Assembly: GCA_022340805.1 (NCBI GenBank)
Contig: JAJDNF010000069.1
Span: 1 to 41,762 of the forward strand
Direction of reading: 5' to 3'
From: Chromatiaceae bacterium
Lineage (GTDB): Bacteria > Pseudomonadota > Gammaproteobacteria > Chromatiales > Chromatiaceae
DNA: 41,762 bases
Positions 1-7,181 of the stretch are shown one piece after another (the stretch's first letter is position 1; every line of letters begins with the position of its first letter). The notes under the pieces were generated by a model. The model did no database searches. It was given only the letters and a program-made list of their open reading frames with translations, and was not told the DNA's origin. A program made the translations under genes and the position numbers.

Positions 1-232
1 AATTGCATGAAGGCGGACGGGCACATGGTGTTGCGTGGCAGCCGGAAGGCGTTCGATGCGTTCTTCGGCCCTTGTATTCGACGTGACAGTCTGTCCTGTT
101 CGGGCTCAGGCCGCGCTGGACTTTGCATTTGTGCCGATCCCGCTCAAAATATCACTTTAGTTATGCTTTTTCGGCCGATCAGCCCAACTGCTTTGCCCAT
201 CACACCCTGATTCCCAAACCCTTCATGCAATT
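1..232. mobile_element. possible MITE-like element bounded by 13-bp inverted repeats (left side may be cut)
   Basis: AATTGCATGAAGG at 1-13 is the exact reverse complement of 220-232. About 205 bp lie between, visibly richer in A/T than the flanking genes (for example around 145-170). No convincing gene is inside. The window starts exactly at the left repeat, so it may extend further. The element lies just downstream of pth, where ychF usually follows in gammaproteobacteria. Terminal inverted repeats around a short non-coding core fit a non-autonomous transposable element. A large stem-loop or chance remain possible, and no target-site duplication can be tested on the left. Confidence 0.4.
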
Positions 233-272
233 TGCAGGCTAGATCAGTCGCTGTGGTCGCGAACGACCGCGT

Positions 273-851
273 TCAGGTGGCCGCATGCAGGCCGTTCATC
301 GCCCGCTGCATCTCGCCCGCCTGGATGAGATCCCAATGCCGCAGCGCCTCGCCGATCCCGCTCTGGATCGCCAACTGTTCGTGCTTGCCCGGGCGCGCCA
401 GCACATAGCCGACCACCGCATCCTTGTGGCCCGGGTGGCCAATACCGATGCGCAGGCGGTGAAAGTCTTTGCTGCCGAGCGCGGTGCAAATGTCGCGCAT
501 GCCGTTGTGCCCGCCATGCCCACCACCCGTCTTCAGGCGGATCATGCCCGGCGCCAGGTCCAATTCGTCATAAACGACCAGAAGCTCGCTCGGGGCGATG
601 CGATAGAAATTGCACAGCGCAGCGACCGAGCGGCCGCTGTGGTTCATATAGGTCATCGGCTTGAGCAACCAGCATTCGCCCAGCGCGGTACGCATGCGTG
701 CCAGTTCGCCGGAGAATTTGTTCTCCGCGCGCAGCGTGGCGCCGTGCGCGCGCGCCAGCTCGTCGACAAACCAGAACCCCGCGTTGTGACGTGTCTCCGC
801 ATACTTCGGACCCGGATTGCCCAGACCCACGACGCACTGAATGGCTGACAT
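273..851 (-). CDS. pth: peptidyl-tRNA hydrolase
   Basis: Cytoplasmic enzyme that cleaves peptidyl-tRNA released from stalled ribosomes, freeing the tRNA. The 192-residue product has the full family signature: N12 in GLGNPG, catalytic H22 in TRHNAGF, the substrate-binding Asn in KPMTYMNHSG, the catalytic Asp in VVYDELDL and the GGHGGHNG loop. I chose the ATG at 851 (MSAIQ) because GGAAGA lies about 8 bases before it and homologues begin here; an in-frame ATG at 881 would add ten unconserved residues. It follows rplY after a hairpin terminator. The downstream side runs into the inverted-repeat element instead of the usual ychF. Confidence 0.97.
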   Translation of the reverse strand: MSAIQCVVGLGNPGPKYAETRHNAGFWFVDELARAHGATLRAENKFSGELARMRTALGECWLLKPMTYMNHSGRSVAALCNFYRIAPSELLVVYDELDLAPGMIRLKTGGGHGGHNGMRDICTALGSKDFHRLRIGIGHPGHKDAVVGYVLARPGKHEQLAIQSGIGEALRHWDLIQAGEMQRAMNGLHAAT

Positions 852-865
852 ATTGCGTTCTTCCA

Positions 866-893
866 ACGAAAACGGCGGCACGAGGCCGCCGTT
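866..893 (-). terminator. Rho-independent terminator between rplY and pth
   Basis: A perfect 9-bp stem (AACGGCGGC at 871-879 with GCCGCCGTT at 885-893) has a 5-nt loop. On the minus strand it is followed by TTTTCGTT. It lies between the rplY stop and the pth start and probably reduces read-through into pth. The short T-tract suggests partial termination. Confidence 0.75.
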
Positions 894-927
894 CCCGATC
901 TGAACAGCCCCGCAATGGGCCGGTTGA

Positions 928-1608
928 TCAGTCCTTGTCGGCCGAGCCCTGCTCGTCCTTGGCCTTGGGCTTGGGCACCTCGGCTACCGCCTCGGCCTCC
1001 GTCCCCCCCGCCTCGTCGTCAACCGAGCCACGCATGACCTCAATCGTCACGACCATGGGATCGTTCTCTTCATCGAACTTATCCCAACCGACCAGGCTGA
1101 CGCCCTTCGGCATGGCCACCTGTGAAAGGTGGATGATGTCGTCGATCTCCATCTTCGACACATCGACCGCGATATATTCTGGAAGATCATTGGGCAGACA
1201 CTCGATCTCCAATTCAGTCATACCGCGCAGCAGCGTGCCGCGGGCCTTGACGCCCGGACAACCTTCCTCGCCCTCGAAATGCAGCGGTACGGTCATGCGG
1301 ATCGCCTCGTCCATGCGCACGCGCATCAGATCCACATGAGTCACAAACGGCTTCGCCGGATGCCGTTGCAGATCCTTCAACACGACCTTCTGCGCCTTAC
1401 CATCCACCTTCACGGTCAGGATGTGGGAGTAGAACGCCTCGTGGTCGAGGTGCTTGATCAATTCATTGTGCTTGGTGGCAAACATTTCCGGGTCCTTGCC
1501 ACTACCGTAGATGATCCCGGGAACCAGTCCCTCGCGACGCAGGCGGCGGCTCGCACCCTTGCCCTGATCGCTGCGGGACACTGCATCGATTTCAAAATTT
1601 TCTTGCAT
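928..1608 (-). CDS. rplY: 50S ribosomal protein L25 (long CTC/TL5 form)
   Basis: L25 binds loop E of 5S rRNA in the central protuberance of the large subunit. The 226-residue product is the long general-stress CTC form. An N-terminal L25 domain (about 1-95, with SRRLRREGLVPGIIYG) is followed by a C-terminal TL5-type beta domain (about 100-190, with GVKARGTLL and LPNDLPEYIAVDVS) and an unstructured charged tail rich in Glu, Ala and Lys. The ATG at 1608 is preceded by a purine-rich GAGAG stretch rather than a canonical Shine-Dalgarno. It lies downstream of prs, with a hairpin and T-run in the spacer that could control it. Confidence 0.96.
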   Translation of the reverse strand: MQENFEIDAVSRSDQGKGASRRLRREGLVPGIIYGSGKDPEMFATKHNELIKHLDHEAFYSHILTVKVDGKAQKVVLKDLQRHPAKPFVTHVDLMRVRMDEAIRMTVPLHFEGEEGCPGVKARGTLLRGMTELEIECLPNDLPEYIAVDVSKMEIDDIIHLSQVAMPKGVSLVGWDKFDEENDPMVVTIEVMRGSVDDEAGGTEAEAVAEVPKPKAKDEQGSADKD

Positions 1609-1629
1609 GTCTCGATTCTCTCTTCAAAC

Positions 1630-1701
1630 AAAAAAACAGCGTTCGTGGCCCGCGACCAGACCCTACTCGAACGCACCTCTTGGCGGGGATACCCCCTACC
1701 G
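1630..1701 (-). promoter_or_regulatory. rplY leader: hairpins plus terminator-like stem and T7 run
   Basis: Read on the minus strand after the prs stop, the spacer holds a GGGG-GUAU-CCCC hairpin (about 1685-1696). Then comes a 7-bp stem GCGTTCG (1668-1674) with CGAACGC (1639-1645) around a 22-nt loop, followed by seven T (1630-1636). This is a terminator or attenuator about 22-30 nt before the rplY start. The segments GACGGUAG, GGGGGUAUCCCC and GAGUAGGG occur in the same order as similar pieces of 5S rRNA domain III, the L25 binding site. The stem and T-run are visible; the regulatory role is inference. Confidence 0.55.
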
Positions 1702-2655
1702 TCAGTCCACGAACAGCGAACTGACCGATTCCTCGTTATTGATCCGACGGATCGACTCGGCCAGCAGACCGGCAATCGACAACTGGCGGATCTTGCTACA
1801 TGCCGCAGCATCCTCGCGCAGCGGGATGGTCGAGGTGACCACCAGTTCGTCCAGGCGCGAGGACTCGATGTTCGTCACCGCGGGGCCCGAGAGCACCGCA
1901 TGGGTACAATAGGCCACCACCTTGACCGAGCCTGCATCCTTGAGCGCGGCAGCCGCTTTGCACAGCGTGCCCGCGGTATCCACCAGGTCGTCTACCAGCA
2001 CGCAGGTGCGGTCCTCGACGTCGCCGATGATGTTCATCACCTGCGCGACATTCGCCTTCGGCCGCCGCTTGTCGATAATCGCCAGGTCCGCGTCATCCAG
2101 GCGTTTGGCCAGCGCCCGGGCCCGCACCACGCCGCCCACGTCGGGCGAGACCACCATCAGGTCCGGGTAGTGCTGGCGCCAGATGTCGCCCAGCAGGATC
2201 GGCGACGCATACACATTGTCCACCGGGATGTCGAAAAAGCCCTGGATCTGGTCGGCGTGCAGATCCATGGTCAGCACCCGGTCGGCACCCGCGGTGCCGA
2301 TCATCTTCGCCGCCAGTCGGGCAGTGATCGGCACGCGCGCCGAACGTGGGCGACGATCCTGGCGCGCATACCCGAAATATGGGATTACCGCCGTGATGCG
2401 GCGCACCGACGACCAGCGCAGCGCATCGATCATGACCAGCAACTCCATCAGGTTGTCGTTGGTCGGCTCGCTGGTGGGCTGCACGACGAACACGTCGCGA
2501 CCGCGCACGTTCTCCTGGATCTCCACCATCGTCTCGCCATCGCTGAACTGCCCGACCGCGGCCTTTCCCAGCGGGATGTCGAGATAGCTCGCAATATCGG
2601 CAGACAACTGCGGATTGGCATTGCCCGAAAAAACCATCATGCCACTGGTGGACAC
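1702..2655 (-). CDS. prs: ribose-phosphate pyrophosphokinase
   Basis: Makes PRPP from ribose-5-phosphate and ATP for nucleotide, histidine, tryptophan and NAD synthesis; cytoplasmic. The product has 317 residues, normal for the family. It shows the ATP-loop stretch [11 protein letters not shown], the [17 protein letters not shown] signature, the KRRPKANV flexible-loop region, and the PRPP-binding [13 protein letters not shown] loop (DTAGTL where E. coli has DTGGTL). I use the GTG at 2655, which has GGGAG six bases upstream; an ATG at 2640 is an alternative. It lies downstream of tRNA-Gln and a duplicated tRNA 3'-end segment and is probably co-transcribed with ispE and the tRNA. Confidence 0.97.
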   Translation of the reverse strand: MSTSGMMVFSGNANPQLSADIASYLDIPLGKAAVGQFSDGETMVEIQENVRGRDVFVVQPTSEPTNDNLMELLVMIDALRWSSVRRITAVIPYFGYARQDRRPRSARVPITARLAAKMIGTAGADRVLTMDLHADQIQGFFDIPVDNVYASPILLGDIWRQHYPDLMVVSPDVGGVVRARALAKRLDDADLAIIDKRRPKANVAQVMNIIGDVEDRTCVLVDDLVDTAGTLCKAAAALKDAGSVKVVAYCTHAVLSGPAVTNIESSRLDELVVTSTIPLREDAAACSKIRQLSIAGLLAESIRRINNEESVSSLFVD

Positions 2656-2759
2656 TGCGGACTCCCGTCAAATTCGGCGACAAAACAAGCTGCCTCGCGG
2701 CAGACTCTCCGATGTCGTGTACACGCCAGGCCATACGGGCGCCATCACCGCACCCCGCA

Positions 2760-2868
2760 TCCGGCGCTGCGCGCCTGCGTCGAACCTTACGGTCCTCATC
2801 CTACCGCGCCGACCCACTGCACGCGGCTGCGCTGCAGCCGATCCAACTATGGCTGGGGCGGTAGGATT
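2760..2868 (-). repeat. tRNA-linked repeat, distal copy (contains 19-nt tRNA-Gln 3' end)
   Basis: This 109-bp segment matches 2917-3025 with one difference (C versus T in the CGCGCYGACCC stretch). On the minus strand it starts with the last 19 nt of the tRNA including CCA (AATCCTACCGCCCCAGCCA, 2850-2868) and continues with 90 bp of tRNA downstream sequence. The unit repeats with a 157-bp period. It contains a 7-bp hairpin (CGGCTGC-GCT-GCAGCCG). The layout matches the tRNA-linked repeats known at the E. coli tyrT operon, whose units also carry 19 bp of tRNA 3' end. Confidence 0.85.
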
Positions 2869-2916
2869 ACTCGGGCTCCGCCCTCGCCCTCCGGGCCAGC
2901 GCCTGCGGCGCTGTTC

Positions 2917-3025
2917 TCCGGCGCTGCGCGCCTGCGTCGAACCTTACGGTCCTCATCCTACCGCGCTGACCCACTGCACGCGGCTGCGCTGCAGCCGATC
3001 CAACTATGGCTGGGGCGGTAGGATT
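2917..3025 (-). repeat. tRNA-linked repeat, proximal copy (includes the genuine tRNA-Gln 3' end)
   Basis: This is the parental copy of the 109-bp repeat. Its last 19 positions (3007-3025) are the 3' end of tRNA-Gln. It is separated from the distal copy by a unique 48-bp GC-rich spacer (2869-2916). Confidence 0.85.
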
Positions 3026-3082
3026 CGAACCTACGAGTGCCGGAGTCAAAGTCCGGTGCCTTAACCACTTGGCCACGCCCCA
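3007..3082 (-). tRNA. glnU-like: tRNA-Gln (anticodon TTG)
   Basis: On the minus strand the sequence folds as a cloverleaf. The acceptor stem is TGGGGCG with CGCCCCA, discriminator G and encoded CCA (3007-3010). The anticodon stem CCGGA/TCCGG encloses the loop CTTTGAC with anticodon TTG. The T arm carries GTTCGAATC. The length is 76 nt. It lies 19 nt downstream of ispE, a conserved gammaproteobacterial position, so it is probably processed from the ispE transcript. The window also encodes GatCAB, so this tRNA may be charged with Glu and transamidated. Confidence 0.97.
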
Positions 3083-3101
3083 ACAGTCCCTCGCGCCGCG
3101 C

Positions 3102-3938
3102 TCAGAGCTCGTCGAGCAGCGGCGAACGATTCATCCCCTGTACCACAAAACCATCAACTCCCGGCGGACGCTCGCGCAAAAGCTGCTCGGCCTCGTCACG
3201 GCCGTTACAGGCAGCGAACAGGCACGCGCCGGTCCCGGTAAGCCTGGCCTCCAGCGTTTGGCCAAGCCAATCATAGGCTTGCGCTAGAGCCGGATAGCGT
3301 TTCCTGACCACCCCGAGGCAATCGTTGCCATGCTCACCGGCGAGAAAGTCGCGTATTGTGATTCTGGGAGAATTTCTTGTCAATTCCGGGTCTTGGAAGA
3401 TTTTCCCGGTATCGACATGGAGCGGCGGCGCCAACAGCAGATAGATCGGCGCCGGCGGATCGATATCGGTCAACTCCTCGCCCACCCCCTCGGCCCAGGC
3501 GGCATGCCCGTGGACGAACACCGGGACATCGGCACCGAGCTGCAGTCCAAGACGCATCAGGGCACCGCGGTCGAGCCCGCAACCCCAGAGCCGATTCAGT
3601 GCCACCAGCGTGGTCGCTGCATCGGAACTGCCGCCGCCCAGCCCCCCACCCATCGGGATGCGCTTTTCGACCCGAATCTCCGCGCCCAGCGGGCTGCCGG
3701 TCGCATGCTGCAGCAGGCGTGCAGCCCTCACCACCAGGTCGGCTTGCTCAGCCACCCCCGGGATCTGATTGATACGCCGGATAAGGCCGTCGGAACGGAC
3801 GCCAAAGGACAGCGAATCGCACAGGTCGACAAACTGGAACACCGTCTGCAGCAGATGGTAGCCATCCGCACGGCGCCCGACCACGCGCAGCATCAGGTTG
3901 ATTTTTGCCGGCGCCGGCCAGACCTGCGCTGCAGTCAT
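3102..3938 (-). CDS. ispE: 4-diphosphocytidyl-2-C-methyl-D-erythritol kinase
   Basis: GHMP kinase that phosphorylates CDP-methylerythritol in the MEP pathway for isopentenyl diphosphate; cytoplasmic. The 278-residue product has the N-terminal substrate motif WPAPAKINL with the conserved Lys, followed by DGYHLLQTVF. The glycine-rich ATP motif is PMGGGLGGGSSDAATT at about residues 91-106, and TGTGACLFA lies near the C terminus. The ATG overlaps the stop of the TPR lipoprotein gene by four bases (ATGA), so the two are translationally coupled. lolB, often placed between these genes, is absent. Confidence 0.96.
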   Translation of the reverse strand: MTAAQVWPAPAKINLMLRVVGRRADGYHLLQTVFQFVDLCDSLSFGVRSDGLIRRINQIPGVAEQADLVVRAARLLQHATGSPLGAEIRVEKRIPMGGGLGGGSSDAATTLVALNRLWGCGLDRGALMRLGLQLGADVPVFVHGHAAWAEGVGEELTDIDPPAPIYLLLAPPLHVDTGKIFQDPELTRNSPRITIRDFLAGEHGNDCLGVVRKRYPALAQAYDWLGQTLEARLTGTGACLFAACNGRDEAEQLLRERPPGVDGFVVQGMNRSPLLDEL

Positions 3939-5686
3939 TGTGCCCCGGCCTGGAACCTCTGCATGACCGCACGGATCTTGTCGCTATCGGGCTTGTGCTT
4001 GAGGGCGTCGCGCCACACGGTCTGCGCCTCGGCACGCTCGCCACTGGCCCAAAGCACCTCACCGAGGTGGGCCGCGATCTCGTCATCCTGAGACATGTCG
4101 AGCGCACGCCGCAGATAACCTGCCGCCTCGCTGAGTTCACCTTTGCGGTACAGGACCCAGCCCATGCTGTCGAGTATCGCGGGGCTGTCTGGACGCAGTT
4201 CCAAGGCGCGCGACACATAGCCGTATGCCTCTTCCAGGCGCTCGTTGCGGTCCGCAAGGGTAAAGCCGAGGGCATTCAGGGCGTCCGCATGATCGGGGTC
4301 CTCGTCCAGCAGGCGCCGCAGGTCGCGCTCCATCCAATCGAACTCGCCCAGCTCGACGACGTACAGCGCCCGGTTGTAGATGAGGTCCTGATTGTCGGGA
4401 AAGGCCTTGAGCGCGGTCTCGTAGAGCGCCAGCGCATCCGTCCGTGCGCCGTACTTCTGCACCGCCTGGGTCTCGGCGATATACAGGTCGGCGGCGCGCC
4501 CCGGATTGGCGATGCGTGTCTGCTGCAGGGCCTCGCGGGCCTCCGCCAGGCGCCCCGTGCGCGCCAGGATCTGCGCCATGCGAATCGCCGCGTCGACCTT
4601 CAGCTCGGACCCACTGACCGAGCGGAACAGACCGATCGCAAGATCGTCGTTGCCGTTCTCTTCCTCGATCTGCGCGAGGTAGTAACCGGCCTCGTCGCGC
4701 CGCTCCGGGTTGCCGCGCAGCTGCTGCCAAAGCGGCCTCGCCTCGTCCCAGTGCTCCTGCTGGGTAGCCAGCATGGCATAGCCGAACGTGATCTCGTCGT
4801 CCTCCGCGGCCAGGCGGTGCAGGGCACGAAACTGCTCGAGGGCCTTGGCGTACTCGCTCGCATCGACCAGCATGCGCGCGTAGGTAGTGCGCAGCAACTC
4901 GCTGTCCGGGTAACGCCGCACGCTCTCATCGAGCGCGGCGAGTGCCTCATCGCGGCGGTTCTGTGCAACCAGAACCCGCGACAGCAGCACGCGTGGCTGC
5001 TCCCAGTCCGGCTTAAGCTCGATCACCGCGCGCAGCCGATTCTCCGCATCGCCGAACTTGCGATGCGCGGCCTGCATGACCGCCAGCGCATACAGTGAAC
5101 GCACGTCGTCCGGGTGGCGCTCGTGCAGCCGCTGCATCAGCAGCTCCGCACCCGCCTTGTCGCTCTCGACGCTCAGCGTACCGGCGGCATACAGGTAGCC
5201 GTCGAGACCGCGCGCTTCCGCGATTTTGATCAGGGCATCCAATTCGTCCAACGCCGCATCGGGCTGCTGGTTGCGCAGCAACAGGACGGCCGCCAGCTGG
5301 CGCGCCGTCATGTCGTTCGGCGCCAGCTCCACCCAACGTCGAGCCGCGGCCAAGCCCCCCTGGTAGTCCTTCAGGTGCAGCGCAATCCGGGTCGCACGCT
5401 CGGCCGCATAGGCGTCATGGGCCAGGATCGCGGCATGCTGGTAGTGCGTCTGCGCCAGGCGCAACTCGCCACGATGCGCAGCGATCTCGCCGACCAGGTA
5501 GCTGTAGACCAGGTCTTCGTCGAGCTCGCGCTTGACCGGCGCAGGCTCCGGAAACGGCAGCACCAACTGCGGTTCGGCTACAGACTCTTCTTGGAGTGCC
5601 GCGGTTTCGGGTTTCTGCTTGATGGTTTGACAGCCTTGGACGACAAGCAAAGACACCAGTCCGAGGCCAATGAGTAGTTTTTTCAC
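3935..5686 (-). CDS. TPR-repeat lipoprotein
   Basis: Probable outer-membrane-anchored scaffold or assembly factor of unknown partner. With a GTG start at 5686 the product begins VKKLLIGLGLVSLLV and has a lipobox-like VVQGC, with Cys19 the lipidation site. Earlier in-frame codons add an arginine-rich stretch unlike a signal peptide. The remaining 560 or so residues are tandem 34-residue TPR helices, best seen at about residues 80-330 and 400-560 (for example GDAENRLRAVIELKPDWEQ and PAILDSMGWVLYRKGELSE). No strong Shine-Dalgarno precedes the GTG. It heads the ispE-tRNA-prs run and is divergent from hemA, where related gammaproteobacteria carry a similar TPR gene. Function is not known. Confidence 0.85.
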   Translation of the reverse strand: MKKLLIGLGLVSLLVVQGCQTIKQKPETAALQEESVAEPQLVLPFPEPAPVKRELDEDLVYSYLVGEIAAHRGELRLAQTHYQHAAILAHDAYAAERATRIALHLKDYQGGLAAARRWVELAPNDMTARQLAAVLLLRNQQPDAALDELDALIKIAEARGLDGYLYAAGTLSVESDKAGAELLMQRLHERHPDDVRSLYALAVMQAAHRKFGDAENRLRAVIELKPDWEQPRVLLSRVLVAQNRRDEALAALDESVRRYPDSELLRTTYARMLVDASEYAKALEQFRALHRLAAEDDEITFGYAMLATQQEHWDEARPLWQQLRGNPERRDEAGYYLAQIEEENGNDDLAIGLFRSVSGSELKVDAAIRMAQILARTGRLAEAREALQQTRIANPGRAADLYIAETQAVQKYGARTDALALYETALKAFPDNQDLIYNRALYVVELGEFDWMERDLRRLLDEDPDHADALNALGFTLADRNERLEEAYGYVSRALELRPDSPAILDSMGWVLYRKGELSEAAGYLRRALDMSQDDEIAAHLGEVLWASGERAEAQTVWRDALKHKPDSDKIRAVMQRFQAGAQ

Positions 5687-5764
5687 AATGATTAAGGTTA
5701 ACGGATCGCCGGGGGCGCGGAAACGGCCACGGTGACATTGTGCGCCCGAAACCGCTCGTTTCAC

Positions 5765-5793
5765 TTGCATTCAACCCCTTGATATCACAAAAT
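5765..5793 (+). promoter_or_regulatory. possible sigma70 promoter for hemA
   Basis: TTGCAT (5765-5770), a 17-bp spacer and CAAAAT (5788-5793) lie in the divergent gap between the TPR lipoprotein gene and hemA. The -10 match is only four of six, so this is a candidate. It would give a leader of about 27 nt. Confidence 0.35.
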
Positions 5794-5826
5794 TTCCAGT
5801 CCCGCTTAGCGCACGATCAGGCCAAC

Positions 5827-7098
5827 ATGCCCCTGCTTACGATCGGACTCAACCACACAACGGCCCCGGTAAGTATCCGCGAACGCGTGACGTTTGGCCC
5901 GGATATCATCGTCGCGGCGTTGCGTAGTGTGACCGAGCAACCGGGAATACACGAGGCAGTCATCCTCTCGACCTGCAATCGCACCGAGCTCTATTGTCAC
6001 GCCGAAGACGATGCTATCGAGTCGACCCGTGACTGGCTGGCCGGGTTCCACGGACTCGTCGCGGAGGACATCGCACCCTACCTGTATGTCCACGAAGGGC
6101 GGCATGTTATCGATCACCTGTTGTCGGTGGCTAGCGGTCTCGACTCGATGATCCTCGGCGAACCGCAGATCCTCGGTCAGGTCAAGGCCGCCTTTCAGAC
6201 CGCCACTGGCGCCGGGCGCACCGGCAAGATGCTGACGCGACTGTTTCAGCATGCCTTCAGCACCGCAAAGCAGGTGCGCACCGACACCGCCATCGGCGAC
6301 AGCCCGGTCTCGGTCGCGTTCGCCGCGGTCAGCCTGGCGCGCCAGATCTTCGCCGACCTGTCGGAGCAGACAGCACTGCTGATCGGTGCCGGGGAGACCA
6401 TTGAGCTCGCGGCGCGCCACCTGGTGCAGAACGGTATCGGACGCATCATCGTCGCCAACCGGACGATCGCCCGCGCCCAGGAGGTTGCCCAGCAGTTTGA
6501 CGCGTTCGCCATAGGACTGACCGAACTCCCGGCCCACCTGCCGGAGGCCGACATCGTGATCGCATCGACCGCCAGCCCGGTGCCCATCCTCGGCAAAGGG
6601 GCGGTCGAGAGTGCCCTGAAGCGCCGTCGCCACCGGCCGGTATTCATGGTCGACATCGCCGTGCCGCGCGACATCGAGGCCGAGGTCGCCGATCTCGAGG
6701 ACGTCTACCTGTACACGGTCGACGACCTGGATGAGGTGATCCAGGGCAACCTGCGTTCGCGCCACGAGGCCGCGGAGCAGGCGCGCGAGATCATCAAATT
6801 CCAGGTCGACGAGTTCCTCGCCTGGATGCGTTCGCTGGACGCGGTCGGTCTGATCCAGGACTACCGCAAACAGGCCTGCGAGATCCGCGATGAGGTACTC
6901 GGCAAGGCCCTGCGCATGGTCGAAGCGGGCAAGTCCGCCGACGAGGCCCTGAACTTTCTTGCTCAGACACTGACCAACAAGCTGCTGCACACACCGAGCA
7001 CGCAACTGCGCGAGGCCGGCAGCACCGGCCGCCGCGAGCTGCTCGAGGCGGCAAACGCGCTGTTCCAGCTCGGCCACGGCAACCCGGGCAACGATTAG
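5827..7098 (+). CDS. hemA: glutamyl-tRNA reductase
   Basis: Reduces Glu-tRNA(Glu) with NADPH to glutamate-1-semialdehyde, the first committed step of tetrapyrrole synthesis. With the ATG at 5827 the protein is 423 residues and begins MPLLTIGLNH, as in homologues; the ORF extends upstream to 5740 without conservation. Catalytic Cys50 is in STCNRTELYC. The substrate domain is followed by the LGEPQILGQVK signature at about 120-130 and an NADPH-binding domain with GAGETIELAARHL near 190. The C-terminal dimerisation helix ends in the family's usual LxQLGHG-like tail. It starts the hemA-prfA-prmC run conserved in gammaproteobacteria. Confidence 0.97.
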   Translation: MPLLTIGLNHTTAPVSIRERVTFGPDIIVAALRSVTEQPGIHEAVILSTCNRTELYCHAEDDAIESTRDWLAGFHGLVAEDIAPYLYVHEGRHVIDHLLSVASGLDSMILGEPQILGQVKAAFQTATGAGRTGKMLTRLFQHAFSTAKQVRTDTAIGDSPVSVAFAAVSLARQIFADLSEQTALLIGAGETIELAARHLVQNGIGRIIVANRTIARAQEVAQQFDAFAIGLTELPAHLPEADIVIASTASPVPILGKGAVESALKRRRHRPVFMVDIAVPRDIEAEVADLEDVYLYTVDDLDEVIQGNLRSRHEAAEQAREIIKFQVDEFLAWMRSLDAVGLIQDYRKQACEIRDEVLGKALRMVEAGKSADEALNFLAQTLTNKLLHTPSTQLREAGSTGRRELLEAANALFQLGHGNPGND

Positions 7099-7181
7099 CT
7101 GTTCTGCCCGCGCCCCCCGGCCGCCCCGTCCGGCCCATGCCCGTACCCCACGTCATTCAACCAGGCCGATGAGTGCCGACG

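Noticed and set aside
156..181. Sigma28-like TTTAGTTA-N10-GCCGATCA
   Set aside because: The -35 matches only about five of eight positions, the spacing is one short, and no gene follows in the right orientation.
7..210. 67-codon open frame inside the inverted-repeat element
   Set aside because: The start lies within the terminal repeat, there is no ribosome site, and the product resembles nothing I know. Probably chance coding.
2867..2956. Arg-rich 29-codon frame in the proximal tRNA-linked repeat (minus strand), recalling the protamine-like ORF described at E. coli tyrT
   Set aside because: No ribosome site, and the second repeat copy does not preserve the same frame end. Basic composition is expected from GC-rich sequence.
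1129..3021. 630-codon plus-strand frame opposite rplY and prs
   Set aside because: It is the antisense shadow of two clear genes and ends in the repeats. It has no recognisable domain.
2760..3025. att-site duplication from an integrated element at tRNA-Gln
   Set aside because: Only 48 bp lie between the copies, with no integrase or cargo, and the shared part extends 90 bp beyond the tRNA. A tRNA-linked tandem repeat fits better, although excision of an element cannot be excluded.
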